63,613 bases of DNA, from assembly GCF_024357955.1 (NCBI RefSeq), contig NZ_JANEYT010000029.1, forward strand, positions 1 to 63,613, read 5' to 3'. This DNA is from Photobacterium pectinilyticum (GTDB taxonomy: Bacteria; Pseudomonadota; Gammaproteobacteria; Enterobacterales; Vibrionaceae). Under the pieces are notes generated by a model that saw only the letters and a list, made by a program, of their open reading frames with translations, made no database searches and was not told the DNA's origin. This document shows positions 18,655-27,321 of this stretch, in pieces (position 1 is the first letter of the stretch; every line of letters begins with the position of its first letter). The position numbers and the translations under genes are program-made.

Positions 18655-19754
18655 TTACTTTTTGCAGTGTTTGATCGCGTTCTCGAGTAATTCAGTCGCT
18701 GTTTGGTGGCAATCTGGTAGCGCTATTTCCGTCTTGTGAACGGGAGTGACACGTTGCCCCCATTTAATGACTGCCGCCCCCCAAGTCAGGCCGGCACCAA
18801 ATGCGGCCGATAAAATGGTATCGCCAGGTTTTATTCGTCCTTGCTCGACGGCTTCGCATAGTGCGATAGGCACAGTGCGATAGGCACAGTGGCCGCCGAT
18901 GTATTACCGTATTTATGGATATTGATGAAGGCTTTGTCTTGCGGGATACCTGCATGGTCGCACAGCGCTTCAATTATGCGTTGGTTTGCCTGATGGGGAA
19001 TGACAATATCAATGTCGTCTTGGGTTAAGTTCGCACGCTGTAACACGGTGTTCGCAGCGGTACCCATGCCACGTACTGCGCGTCGGAAAATTTCCCGGCC
19101 AACAAAGTTAAAGGCAAAGTGCCCTGCGTCAGGGTTGAAACGATCCATAGCCGTACCAAATTCAGGGATGGCGAGAACATCTCTTCCTTCAGGGTCACAG
19201 CCCAATTGTGCATCAAGCAGTCCTGAATGTTGCGTTGAACGGCTTAAGACTGCAGCTCCCGCTCCGTCACCAAATAATACAGCAGTGTCGCGCTGACTCC
19301 AGTCTAGATACCATGAAAGGCGTTCAGCACCAACCACCAGAACATGCTGATAGTTACCAGCCTGAATCATTTTGGTTGCCGTTTCCAGACCATAAAGAAA
19401 CCCGGTGCAAGCCGCATTCATATCAAAGGCAGCCGCTTTGATTGCCCCCAGATCGAGCTGTACTTTTGAGGCGATATTCGGCACTAAAGTATCAGGAGAG
19501 CAAGTTGCAATAATGATTAAATCCAACTCAGATGCATCCACACCAGCGGCTGCAAGCGCCCGAGCGCCAGCAACACGAGCTAGATCTGAGGTATTCACAT
19601 GGCTGATTCGCCTAGACTCGATACCTGTACGAGTTCGAACCCATTCATCCGATGTTTCAACGAATTGGCTAAGCTCATCATTACTGAGCTCTGTTGGAGG
19701 GAGGCATTTGCCCCATCCGGTAATTTCCGCGTAGTACATAGCGTCACTCGTCAT
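18655..19754 (-). pseudogene. beta-ketoacyl-ACP synthase III (FabH-like), frameshifted by a 14-bp duplication
   Basis: The first frame (19754 to 18831) carries a FabH-type thiolase fold with catalytic Cys in [11 protein letters not shown] near residue 117, His in IPHQANQRI and Asn in YGNTSAAT. After PIALC it runs into an unrelated tail [13 protein letters not shown] and stops. The missing C-terminus is in another frame as [20 protein letters not shown] and [14 protein letters not shown], ending at 18655. The shift coincides with a perfect 14-bp tandem duplication at 18860-18887; removing one copy restores a 357-residue-scale FabH. The enzyme condenses acetyl-CoA or another acyl-CoA with malonyl-ACP. 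The truncated form lacks the last two strands, so it is probably inactive. Confidence 0.85.
18860..18887. repeat. 14-bp tandem duplication inside the FabH-like gene
   Basis: AGTGCGATAGGCAC occurs at 18860-18873 and again at 18874-18887 without any spacer. Fourteen is not a multiple of three, and the duplication is exactly where the reading frame changes. Confidence 0.95.
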
Positions 19755-19866
19755 TATTATTCGACCTAATCAAAGTAAACCATAACTGACTGTTAACACA
19801 AGACATGTAACCTGCTTACATTCAGATATTGTGGTTATGTCCGCTATGAGTATTTGTTAAACTGCT

Positions 19867-19902
19867 TATACCCAAGTAACGTGTTGAAGTAGCTTGGGCC
19901 TA
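19867..19902. repeat. imperfect palindrome of the TATACCCAAG family
   Basis: TATACCCAAGTAACG at the left and AGCTTGGGCCTATA at the right form an imperfect inverted repeat in the promoter region of the oxidoreductase gene. It is related to the perfect copy at 39111-39143. Confidence 0.6.
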
Positions 19903-19929
19903 TAGCCAATAACCATAAGGATATAACCA

Positions 19930-20910
19930 ATGATTCGTTTGGGTGTAATCGGTACAAACTGGATTACGGATCGCTTTATCAGCGCGGCATTGTCAACCGG
20001 TCACTACCAGTTGACGGCGGTTTACTCCCGAACACTGGACAAAGCGTCGGAGTTCGCCAGTAAATATGGTCAAGTTAAGTGTTATGACTCGCTAGATGAT
20101 CTGGCAAATAGCGATGTTATTGATGCGGTATACATTGCCAGCCCTAATTCACTGCATGCGCCTCAGGCCAAAGTATTTATTAATGCGGGCAAACATGTGA
20201 TTGGCGAAAAGCCGTTGGCATCCAATATTACCGAAGTTCAAGAGCTCGTTGCTCTTGCAGCGGAAAAACAAGTGCTATTGTTTGAAGCTATGGTTGCGAC
20301 ATATGTTCCTAACTTTGACGTCATTAAGAAGGCGTTACCAAAATTAGGTCGGCTACGGAAGGTATACTTTTCGTATTGCCAGTATTCATCTCGATACCAA
20401 AAGTATCTCAACGGTGAGAACCCTAACACCTTTAACCCGGTATTCTCTAATGGTTCGATAATGGACATCGGGGTTTACCCATTGAGCTGTGCTATTGCGC
20501 TTTTTGGTGAACCAGGCAGCATGACGGCACAGGGGTCTTTATTGGACTCAGGTGTTGATGCGCATGGAACTTTGGTGCTGCATTATCAAGACTTCGATGT
20601 CACTATTGCCCATTCCAAGGTGAGCGATGGCTTTATTGCAAGTGAGATACAAGGTGAGCAGGGTACGTTGTTGGTGGATTTCATTTCCCAGTGCCGTGGT
20701 GTTAAATTGTGCCGCCGAGATGAGCCTGTAGTCGACTTATCCGTTGAGCAAGATGAAAATACGATGCGTTATGAAGCCGAAGAGTTTGCCCGTTTATTTA
20801 ACGCCAGTATCGTTAGTCACGAGGGGCTTATCCGCAGTCAAATAGTCAGTGCTATTACAACGCAAGCACGTGCAATTATAGGTGTGCGTTTTCCTGCAGA
20901 TGAACAGTGA
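19930..20910 (+). CDS. Gfo/Idh/MocA-family NAD(P)-dependent oxidoreductase
   Basis: A 326-residue protein. The Rossmann nucleotide loop is at the very start (RLGVIGTNWITDRF), followed by VYIASPNSLHAPQAK near residue 77 and the family catalytic motif GEKPLASN near residue 97 with its Lys-Pro pair. The C-terminal alpha/beta substrate domain includes SIMDIGVYPLSCAIALFGEP near residue 178, with the conserved Asp-x-Gly-x-Tyr. It probably oxidises or reduces a sugar or inositol-like compound; the substrate is unknown. AAGGATATAACCA precedes the ATG. It appears to be a single-gene unit. Confidence 0.88.
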   Translation: MIRLGVIGTNWITDRFISAALSTGHYQLTAVYSRTLDKASEFASKYGQVKCYDSLDDLANSDVIDAVYIASPNSLHAPQAKVFINAGKHVIGEKPLASNITEVQELVALAAEKQVLLFEAMVATYVPNFDVIKKALPKLGRLRKVYFSYCQYSSRYQKYLNGENPNTFNPVFSNGSIMDIGVYPLSCAIALFGEPGSMTAQGSLLDSGVDAHGTLVLHYQDFDVTIAHSKVSDGFIASEIQGEQGTLLVDFISQCRGVKLCRRDEPVVDLSVEQDENTMRYEAEEFARLFNASIVSHEGLIRSQIVSAITTQARAIIGVRFPADEQ

Positions 20911-20911
20911 T

Positions 20912-20936
20912 ACCAACCTACATAAATACTTGATCA
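20912..20936 (+). repeat. partial copy of a dispersed intergenic repeat
   Basis: ACCAACCTACATAAATACTTGATCA matches, with one mismatch, the first 25 bases of the 43-bp repeat at 60941-60983 and 47882-47924. Here it is followed by ATTGGTAT (20948-20958 region), making an imperfect palindrome with the ATACCAA at the start. Confidence 0.8.
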
Positions 20937-20996
20937 ACGACTTATCCAGATTGGTATAAGATTCGTCGACTAAGTTGGTATACCCATATGTATCGA

Positions 20997-21021
20997 AAAG
21001 GGCGGTCCATTGACCGCCCTT
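20997..21021. terminator. bidirectional terminator between convergent genes
   Basis: AAAAGGGCGGTC and GACCGCCCTT form a strong stem with a three- to four-base loop. Read on the minus strand it is followed by TTTTC and would terminate the DASS transporter gene; it may also serve the oxidoreductase. Confidence 0.8.
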
Positions 21022-21038
21022 GTTATATTTAGCTTTGA

Positions 21039-22409
21039 TTACCAGAACAGGTAGGCAAGGGAAGAAAGTACCGCGATGCAAAGCACGTTCAAATATATAC
21101 CAACCTTCATCATGTCGGACTGTTTGATGTGTCCAGAACCAAAAACAATGGCATTTGGAGGCGTCGCAACAGGTAACATGAATGCACAAGAAGCAGCGAC
21201 GGCGATTAAGGCAGATAGAATAACAGGTGAAACGCCTAGCGCCTCGGCGACCGTTGCAAACACAGGTACTAATAGCGCTGCACTTGCGGTGTTACTGGCG
21301 AATTCGGTGAGGAAGACCACGAAGCCTGCAATGACTAAGATAGTGAAGAATAGGCCTGCTTGCTCTAGGAAACCACTTAGGCTGTGTGCCAGGAAGACGC
21401 TTGTGCCAGTGGCTTTTAATACGTTACTCAGGCAGATACCACCACCGAACAGAAGCAATACGCCCCAGTCTGTAGATTTCTCGATGTCTTTCCACTGAAC
21501 CACGCGTGATGCACCAAGCATGACGATGGCTGAAAGGGCAACCAGCGTATCAAAACTTTTAATTCCACCGAGCATACCATTGATCGGTTTGCTGAGAATC
21601 CAAAGCATGACTGTGATGCCAAAAATGACTAACGTTGCCAGTTTGCTGTTATTCCATTCGACAGGTTTGTGGTCAAGTTCAAAGGTGTGGTTAAGGTTTG
21701 GCTTCAACACAAAGTAAAGCAGGGCAACCGTTATAGGTAACAACACAATAGATACGGGTAAACCAAATGCCATCCACTCCGTAAAGCTCAGGCCAACTTC
21801 CGCTGCTGCGATAGCATTAGGAGGGCTACCAACTACCGTAGCTATACCACCGATACTTGCACAGTAGGCAATACCTAGCAGTACGAATACGTAAGTACTA
21901 CGTTCACTCTTGGCATTTACTTTATTTAATACGCCAAGGACAAGTGGCAGCATCATGGCTGTCGTGGCTGTGTTACTGATCCACATTGACAGCATGGCTG
22001 AAACACCAAATAACATAAATACAGCAACAGACATACGCCCTTGGGCAATAATCAGGACTTTATCCGCAATAGCCTTATCTAATTCTTGTTTATGTAGCGC
22101 GGCTGCAAGAGCAAAGCCTCCCAAGAATAGGAAGATAATTGGGTTGGCAAAATTGCTTAACGCCGCGGGGGTAGGGAATATATCAAAGCCGACGGCAAGG
22201 ATGGGGACCAAAATTGCAGTAATGCTAACGTGCAGTGCTTCTGTTAGCCAAAGTACTGCAACGAAAGCAAGAATACTAAGGCCAACTACCACGTTTTTCT
22301 CAAAAGGTAGGGTGTTCAAAAGTAGAGTAAAGAGGGCTATGTCTGCCAGAAGAATAATACTGTTCCGGTCAAACAGCCACTTGCGTAGTGTCATCGTCAA
22401 GGCTGTCAT
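21039..22409 (-). CDS. DASS-family (SLC13) sodium:anion symporter
   Basis: A 456-residue polytopic membrane protein of the divalent anion:Na+ symporter family. It contains the two substrate/sodium-site motifs [15 protein letters not shown] near residue 150 and [18 protein letters not shown] near residue 370, and the C-terminal signature [16 protein letters not shown] near residue 415. Substrates in this family are dicarboxylates such as succinate or malate, or sulfate; the SNT motifs favour dicarboxylates. The start is supported by AAAGGA seven bases upstream. It is a single-gene unit. Confidence 0.9.
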   Translation of the reverse strand: MTALTMTLRKWLFDRNSIILLADIALFTLLLNTLPFEKNVVVGLSILAFVAVLWLTEALHVSITAILVPILAVGFDIFPTPAALSNFANPIIFLFLGGFALAAALHKQELDKAIADKVLIIAQGRMSVAVFMLFGVSAMLSMWISNTATTAMMLPLVLGVLNKVNAKSERSTYVFVLLGIAYCASIGGIATVVGSPPNAIAAAEVGLSFTEWMAFGLPVSIVLLPITVALLYFVLKPNLNHTFELDHKPVEWNNSKLATLVIFGITVMLWILSKPINGMLGGIKSFDTLVALSAIVMLGASRVVQWKDIEKSTDWGVLLLFGGGICLSNVLKATGTSVFLAHSLSGFLEQAGLFFTILVIAGFVVFLTEFASNTASAALLVPVFATVAEALGVSPVILSALIAVAASCAFMLPVATPPNAIVFGSGHIKQSDMMKVGIYLNVLCIAVLSSLAYLFW

Positions 22410-22777
22410 CGTTGTTTCCTTTCATCTGATTATAGTTATCTAGTGCAATCTTTTGGATTAAGCTGACTCGAGATAAATGTTACCAGTTGTTTTTGTTTTG
22501 TTAATCCTGATGTGTCGATTTGTTGGTGGTTTGACGTTTTGATTGATTGAAGTGTGAGGCTGTAAAGTGGGAATGAGTATAAAGTTACCCATTTTCTGAT
22601 GGAGCCACAGCCAGTAAATTGCCATGTTGACGCGGAACTGGCAGTAAGTTGCAGCAGTTTGTGATATTGCTCTAAATGACAAATAGAGGTGGTCTATGCC
22701 TATTTTCCTGCCCTTATGCTGGATGTATCATATTTCAACGAACAATGAAGAACAATTGATCTAATCTGGCAGGGAAT
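22410..22777. other. intergenic stretch, nothing convincing
   Basis: This 368-bp gap lies between the start of the DASS gene and a small plus-strand frame. A 74-codon minus-strand frame (22458-22682) has no ribosome site, mixed composition and no recognisable motif, and is not accepted. A promoter for the DASS gene must lie here but no clear boxes were seen. Confidence 0.4.
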
Positions 22778-22924
22778 ATGAAACAGCAAGGGATTCAAAA
22801 GCGCGTTAGGCAGGATGCCCAGTTACATGTGCGCAATGTCAGGGCAAAATTTATTAAGTCGTTCGATGGACCTTCAAAAGGTAATCAGGCTCAGCCAGCG
22901 ACCAAGCCATCTATAACAAAGTAA
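22778..22924 (+). CDS. putative small basic protein, 48 residues
   Basis: A short frame encodes MKQQGIQKRVRQDAQLHVRN followed by VRAKFIKSFDGPSKG and a Pro/Lys-rich tail. AGGGAAT immediately precedes the ATG, a strong but slightly close ribosome site. The product is strongly basic, with ten or more Lys/Arg residues and no membrane segment, so nucleic-acid binding is possible. It ends 27 bp before the convergent sanA stop. No family was recognised. It could be chance, but the ribosome site and composition favour a gene. Confidence 0.5.
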   Translation: MKQQGIQKRVRQDAQLHVRNVRAKFIKSFDGPSKGNQAQPATKPSITK

Positions 22925-22951
22925 ATGAACGAATAATTACTTCACCTGTCG

Positions 22952-23629
22952 TTACTTCGGAAGGTGAGGACCTTCAATTTCTAGCGGCTCTTTTTCTATA
23001 GGTTCTTTAGGGCCGGAAAATTTGGGTTGCATGTCAAGGATATATACATCAATAACAGCCTTGATTCTGGCAAGGACTTCCCGGGTGCGGATCTTTAATC
23101 CGGCTAGACCTTTAGGCTCTGGGACAGCAAGGCAAATAGCGTCAATATCATTACGATCTGCAATAAACAATGCTCGTTCACAGTGAAAACGTTGGGTGAT
23201 AATGACAAAATGATTGGCATCGAAAACACTCTTTGCCCTTACCACAGAGTCCAACGTACGAAATCCAGCGTAATCCAGTACGATATCTTGATTGGGTATA
23301 CCGGCTTTAAGTAAGTCACGCTTCATGGTCCACGGCTCATTGTATGAGCGATGGGCATTATCACCACTGAGTAACAAAATATTGATTTTCCCTTCTTTAT
23401 ATAACTGTTGAGCAGCATCTATGCGATACAGGTAATAGGGGTTGAGTGATTTAGCGATATATTTGCTGGTACCTAGTACTAACCCAACAGAGCGGGCAGG
23501 AGTGGCTTGAATGTTATCAAAGATACGAGGCGAGGCTTGATCGGAGAACCAGCGGTCGATCAACAAAATAGACGATACGAGTAGAATGCAGCAAATTGAA
23601 GCTAAGCGTATGATATTAAATAGCTTCAT
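22952..23629 (-). CDS. sanA: SanA/YdcF-like DUF218 inner-membrane protein
   Basis: A 225-residue protein with one N-terminal membrane segment (IIRLASICCILLVSSILLI) and a periplasmic DUF218 domain. SVGLVLGTSKYIAK near residue 47, LLLSGDNAHRSYNEP near residue 85, LDYAGFRTLDSVVRAK near residue 120 and FVIITQRFHCERALFIA near residue 145 match SanA, which influences envelope permeability and vancomycin resistance at high temperature in enterobacteria. The start at 23629 (MKLFNII) suits the family; the longer frame from 23671 has no better ribosome site. The C-terminal tail is Pro/Glu/Lys rich. Confidence 0.87.
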   Translation of the reverse strand: MKLFNIIRLASICCILLVSSILLIDRWFSDQASPRIFDNIQATPARSVGLVLGTSKYIAKSLNPYYLYRIDAAQQLYKEGKINILLLSGDNAHRSYNEPWTMKRDLLKAGIPNQDIVLDYAGFRTLDSVVRAKSVFDANHFVIITQRFHCERALFIADRNDIDAICLAVPEPKGLAGLKIRTREVLARIKAVIDVYILDMQPKFSGPKEPIEKEPLEIEGPHLPK

Positions 23630-23941
23630 AGCGATTTGGTTATTAGGGTGATGGATAATGAGGCCAGGCATACTGTATGCTTATGGCTAACGAAAAAATA
23701 CATGTGTTTGTTAAATCCCTTGTGCTTCTATGAGCGCTTAAAACAATGTAGCGATGCGCCTAATATTTGAAGATACCTTGGCTTGACATAAAAAATCAAC
23801 GTAAGAGAATTTTACTCGTTATCAGGTAGGGATAGTTTAACCTAATTCATTGAATGTGTTGTGTTAAATCATCGTCAATTACAGGCTTTATTCTGAAACC
23901 GCATCGACTGTACCGTGGGCTATGGGGAGAATAAAACATTT

Positions 23942-24018
23942 TGGTCGGACATACTGGATTCGAACCAGCGACCCCTACTCCCCCAGAGTAGTGCGCTACC
24001 AAACTGCGCTAATGTCCG
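23942..24018 (-). tRNA. tRNA-Pro, anticodon GGG
   Basis: Read on the minus strand the 77 bases fold into a complete tRNA: acceptor CGGACAT / ATGTCCG, D arm with GCGC stem, anticodon stem CTACT / AGTAG around the loop CTGGGGG (anticodon GGG, reading CCC and CCU), T arm GCTGG-TTCGAAT-CCAGT, discriminator A and an encoded CCA end. It stands alone, with no other tRNA next to it. Confidence 0.96.
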
Positions 24019-24570
24019 CCAAAAGGCTTTGTATTCATCATGTTAGCAATTGATAAAAGAGATTTTACAGTACAAGTTCTATAAAGTAGTAGGGTAAATG
24101 TCCAAAAATAATACCTGCCTCTCATTATTAATTAGAAACTTTACCTATACCTAAGATACTGCAAGGTGTTTGGTTCAGCGATAGTTGCTTGGATGCGAGA
24201 ATGGATAAATACAAAGACGGCCTATGGATTAATTTGCTAAAGTGTTCTCTCTAGTCCACACTATCAATATGCAGTAAAACCCTGCTTTTTGCTGAATATT
24301 TGATAAATTCCTTAAATTTATGTTCACAAGGATCCTAACACGAGGTATTATCAGCGCATCTACCCTTTGTAGTTCCTAACGATTGCCACTCATTGCTTCT
24401 GACAACCTATGTGCTGCATTGACTGTGGTCCAATATGAAAAGAATTTCTTGCTCTTGATGCAAGGTAAAATCATTTGAATGTTATTTGCATATCATCATT
24501 ACATTGCTTGAATAGCCCAATAATTAACGGGTGCCTTAATGCATGATATTCAATTTAAGAGGTAATATTG
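24019..24570. other. 552-bp AT-rich intergenic stretch
   Basis: No frame with a ribosome site or recognisable protein was seen on either strand, and no clear hairpin terminator. It contains the promoter of the tRNA gene to the left and of the 109-residue protein gene to the right (AAGAGGTAAT is the ribosome site at its end). Its length leaves room for a small RNA, but no specific structure could be named. Confidence 0.4.
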
Positions 24571-24900
24571 ATGGATAACTTTGCAGCTGCTGAAAAAGCG
24601 TTATCAGCAATGCTTAATAGTGTTGAAGCGAAAACTGTAAAAGTTGATACGAAAACAGGTGTTGTAACAAAAGAAGAGCGTGTTGACTATCGACAAGTGC
24701 TTATTGATTTCGCTGATGAGGTGCCTGGACGCCAAAAGGCCGTGATTAAACGTATGCCTTTGCACAAAATTAACAACCTTATTGCTGTTCTTCATGAGTT
24801 TAAAAATGAGGCCCGTCAAGTTCGAATGATGGAAATTCTGGCTCTCATGGAAAAAGACGGTGTTGAACCGGAAGAGCTTGTTGATAAAATCGAAGAATAA
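24571..24900 (+). CDS. uncharacterised 109-residue protein
   Basis: The protein starts MDNFAAAEKALSAMLNSVEA and is soluble, charged and predicted mostly helical, with a central basic stretch PGRQKAVIKRMPLHKIN and an acidic C-terminal helix. The start at 24571 has AGAGGTAAT at proper spacing. No domain was recognised. It is flanked by long non-coding regions on both sides (about 550 and 330 bp), a common setting for a highly regulated small protein. The even codon use and clean ribosome site argue that it is real. Confidence 0.75.
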   Translation: MDNFAAAEKALSAMLNSVEAKTVKVDTKTGVVTKEERVDYRQVLIDFADEVPGRQKAVIKRMPLHKINNLIAVLHEFKNEARQVRMMEILALMEKDGVEPEELVDKIEE

Positions 24901-25227
24901 AACCGCCTTTAGAATTCTTATTTGTCGACATTAACTTGCATTCAATTAGAAAGTTGCAGGGTTAATATAACGGCGTCCCAAACATAGTTTTGTTTTGGAA
25001 ATGCACACTCTGATGTAATGAGAGTGGGTTTTACTATACCTCTTTAATGTGTCGATTGTTTGATTGGCACATTTTCTTTATGCCATATTCCCTCAGCAGT
25101 GTACTGTCTTAATGTCAGTAAATTCACACACTCATATCTAACCTTGTAGGTAACAAAGTGTATTAGGGCTATTGTGAACCTGATAGTATGCTTATGTAGT
25201 AATAGACAATAAGCGAAAGGTTAAATA
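24901..25227. other. 327-bp intergenic stretch upstream of the ABC operon
   Basis: No coding frame was accepted. A weak hairpin CACTCT...AGAGTG followed by GGTTTTA near 25005-25035 may end the upstream transcript. An operator for a GntR/YtrA-type regulator, usual for this ABC family, could be here but was not identified. Confidence 0.35.
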
Positions 25228-26082
25228 GTGGATACGTTGGTAAATGCACACCAGCTTGGAAAAAGCTATGGTAAGTTCCGTGCTTTGATGGGGGTTAGTT
25301 TTACAATTGCACCTGGACAGGTGTTAGGCATCTTAGGGCATAACGGGGCAGGAAAGTCATCGCTTATTAAATGCTTGCTCGGCGCGCATGAATATGATGG
25401 CACATTGAGTGTTTTTGGTCATGAACCAATGAAAGAGCGGGTAGCGATTGTTCGTGACTTAGCTTACCTTTCTGACGTTGCCGTGCTGCCTGAATGGATG
25501 ACAGTAAAACAAATTGTTAAATACAGTGCGGGAGTCCATCCCAATTTTGATCGTGAATTAGCCACAAAATACCTATCACAGACCGATATCCAATTATCTA
25601 CGAAGATTGGCCGCCTTTCAAAAGGAATGAAGGTGCAGCTGCATTTGGCATTGATAATGTCTGCCGACGTCCGCTTACTCATTTTGGATGAACCGACTCT
25701 TGGCTTGGACTTAATGTTCAGAGAGCGTTTCTATAATCAGTTGGTCGAATGGCTCAACCAAGGTGAGCGTTCAATGATTATTGCTAGCCATGAAGTTGAT
25801 GAAGTCGCTCATCTTTTAACGGATCTATTAATTTTGAAGAAAGGCAAAACGGTGATGAACGGTGCCGTTGATGAACTTAAAGGTCGTTTTCAAAAAGTCG
25901 TCGTTAGCGAAGAAAACAAGCGTAGAGCCGAAGCGGCAAGACCCCTATATATACAACAAGGGGTAAAAGATTCGGTGTATATTTTTGACAATGTAAAAGC
26001 CGAAAAGCTATCTGCTATAGGGGAAGTATGTGAACCTTCCTTGTCTGAAGTGTTCATTGCATTGCAGCAGGAGGAAGTATGA
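25228..26082 (+). CDS. ABC transporter ATP-binding protein
   Basis: A 284-residue ABC ATPase. Walker A is GHNGAGKSS near residue 38, the signature is RLSKGMKVQLHLAL near residue 132, Walker B with catalytic Glu is LLILDEPTLGLDL near residue 150, and the switch His is in IIASHEVDEVAHL. It is of the YtrB/CcmA-like type with a C-terminal extension of about 70 residues. The GTG start has GAAAGG upstream. It overlaps the following permease gene by four bases, so the two form one exporter or ABC-2-type unit of unknown substrate. Confidence 0.92.
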   Translation: MDTLVNAHQLGKSYGKFRALMGVSFTIAPGQVLGILGHNGAGKSSLIKCLLGAHEYDGTLSVFGHEPMKERVAIVRDLAYLSDVAVLPEWMTVKQIVKYSAGVHPNFDRELATKYLSQTDIQLSTKIGRLSKGMKVQLHLALIMSADVRLLILDEPTLGLDLMFRERFYNQLVEWLNQGERSMIIASHEVDEVAHLLTDLLILKKGKTVMNGAVDELKGRFQKVVVSEENKRRAEAARPLYIQQGVKDSVYIFDNVKAEKLSAIGEVCEPSLSEVFIALQQEEV

Positions 26083-26924
26083 GACCTTGGCTAACACTCC
26101 TCGAGAAAGAGCTGATTGAGCACCGTATTGTGATTCGCCTACCACTTCTATTGTTGGCCTTTGCCATCATCAATTTTGTCTTTGTAATTCAAGGTGACAA
26201 TGTTTCGTTTACTATGCAGTCAAGTGGCCAGGGGGTTATTGACTGGGGGATTGCACAAGGAACGTTTGCTGGATTAGTCGGGAAGCTTAACGAAGTGGTT
26301 GCCGGCATTGTGTACCTCGTCTTGTTTTTTATCTATGTTCCGAAAACGTTACGTAAAGAGAAACAAGAAGGTAGTTTGTTATTTTGGCGCTCGATGCCGG
26401 TTTCAGATTACCAGGCTATCGCGGTTAAATTGGTTTTTGCACTCGTTGTCATTCCGTTAATTGCTGCAGCCTTAATGATGGCGGCTGATATCATTGTTTG
26501 GGTAATGGCGACCTTGTGGCTGCCCCAAGATGTGATGGTGAGCTGGGGGATTTCAGTGGTGAACCTTCTGATCCATGGGGTTGAATTTCTTGGCCGCTTA
26601 GCTTTAATGAGTATTGTCCTTTTTCCTATTGGTGTGGGGCTTATGGCTTTGTCGCAGTTAACTCGATACCCGTTGCTGGCAGCGATTCTGACAGTGATCC
26701 TATTTAAAGTCGCAATGTATCAGGCTACAGGATCAAGTGAAGCTGGTGCGGTACTATCAGAAATATATGGCCTGCCATTTTCTATTCTGACGAGTTCGTC
26801 AGCGTATGCAGTCTTCGCTGAATTCGGTTTTGCTTCTCACCTAGTGATGCTCTGTATTGGCATTGGCTTGTACTGGTTGAGTAGCTGGTTAAGAGGACGC
26901 GATGATATGTTGCGTATGATGTAG
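26079..26924 (+). CDS. ABC-2-type transporter permease
   Basis: A 281-residue membrane protein with six likely membrane segments (about residues 22-40, 82-100, 118-145, 165-190, 200-220 and 250-272). The motif YVPKTLRKEKQEGSLLFWRSMPVSD near residues 88-113 is the conserved cytoplasmic loop of ABC-2-type permeases, which contacts the ATPase. It overlaps the ATPase gene by the ATGA junction and ends before a strong terminator. Substrate unknown; such pairs export lipids, peptides or drugs. Confidence 0.85.
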   Translation: MRPWLTLLEKELIEHRIVIRLPLLLLAFAIINFVFVIQGDNVSFTMQSSGQGVIDWGIAQGTFAGLVGKLNEVVAGIVYLVLFFIYVPKTLRKEKQEGSLLFWRSMPVSDYQAIAVKLVFALVVIPLIAAALMMAADIIVWVMATLWLPQDVMVSWGISVVNLLIHGVEFLGRLALMSIVLFPIGVGLMALSQLTRYPLLAAILTVILFKVAMYQATGSSEAGAVLSEIYGLPFSILTSSSAYAVFAEFGFASHLVMLCIGIGLYWLSSWLRGRDDMLRMM

Positions 26925-26955
26925 CCGCTTGCCACCAAGTATCAAAAGTCACGTA

Positions 26956-26992
26956 TAAAAAAACGGAGAATGTCACCATTCTCCGTTTTTTT
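26956..26992. terminator. bidirectional terminator
   Basis: AAAAACGGAGAATG and CATTCTCCGTTTTTTT form a perfect 14-bp stem with a four-base loop and with A and T runs on both sides. It ends both the ABC operon and the convergent small regulator gene. Confidence 0.93.
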
Positions 26993-27009
26993 CAATTTGA
27001 GCGAATTGA

Positions 27010-27213
27010 CTACGCCGCTACTACCGTATTTAGGTATTCTACTTCACGCTTGTATTTACGTACATTGCGTGAAAGTGTACCTTTAGGTACATCGAAGCGC
27101 TTTTCAGCTTCATAGCTGGATAGGCCTTCGAAGATCACAGCCTCAACGGCAATGCGTTGATTGTCAGATTTAAAAATCCGCTGTGCGATAACTTTGTATT
27201 GTGAACGGTTCAT
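27010..27213 (-). CDS. KorA/TrfB-like helix-turn-helix protein
   Basis: A 67-residue DNA-binding protein that opens MNRSQYKVIAQRIF, with the helix-turn-helix LSSYEAEKRFDVPKGTLSRN near residues 32-51. This resembles the KorA/TrfB repressor fold normally found on plasmids. The ATG at 27213 fits the family start; the longer frame to 27252 adds an unlikely Cys-rich leader. It lies just downstream of the large Hsp70 gene on the same strand, separated by 109 bp, and could regulate that gene or be independent. Confidence 0.7.
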   Translation of the reverse strand: MNRSQYKVIAQRIFKSDNQRIAVEAVIFEGLSSYEAEKRFDVPKGTLSRNVRKYKREVEYLNTVVAA

Positions 27214-27321
27214 GTGTTGTGTACTCGCTAGGCAAAAACATTCCCAGAGCAAATCTCTTAGGAATAAAAGTTAGTTCTCATTTATGATTGATGAGATTAC
27301 CAGCTGAACCCTAACAGAACC

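Noticed and set aside
22458..22682. 74-codon minus-strand frame
   Set aside because: No ribosome site, no motif and irregular composition in an AT-rich gap.
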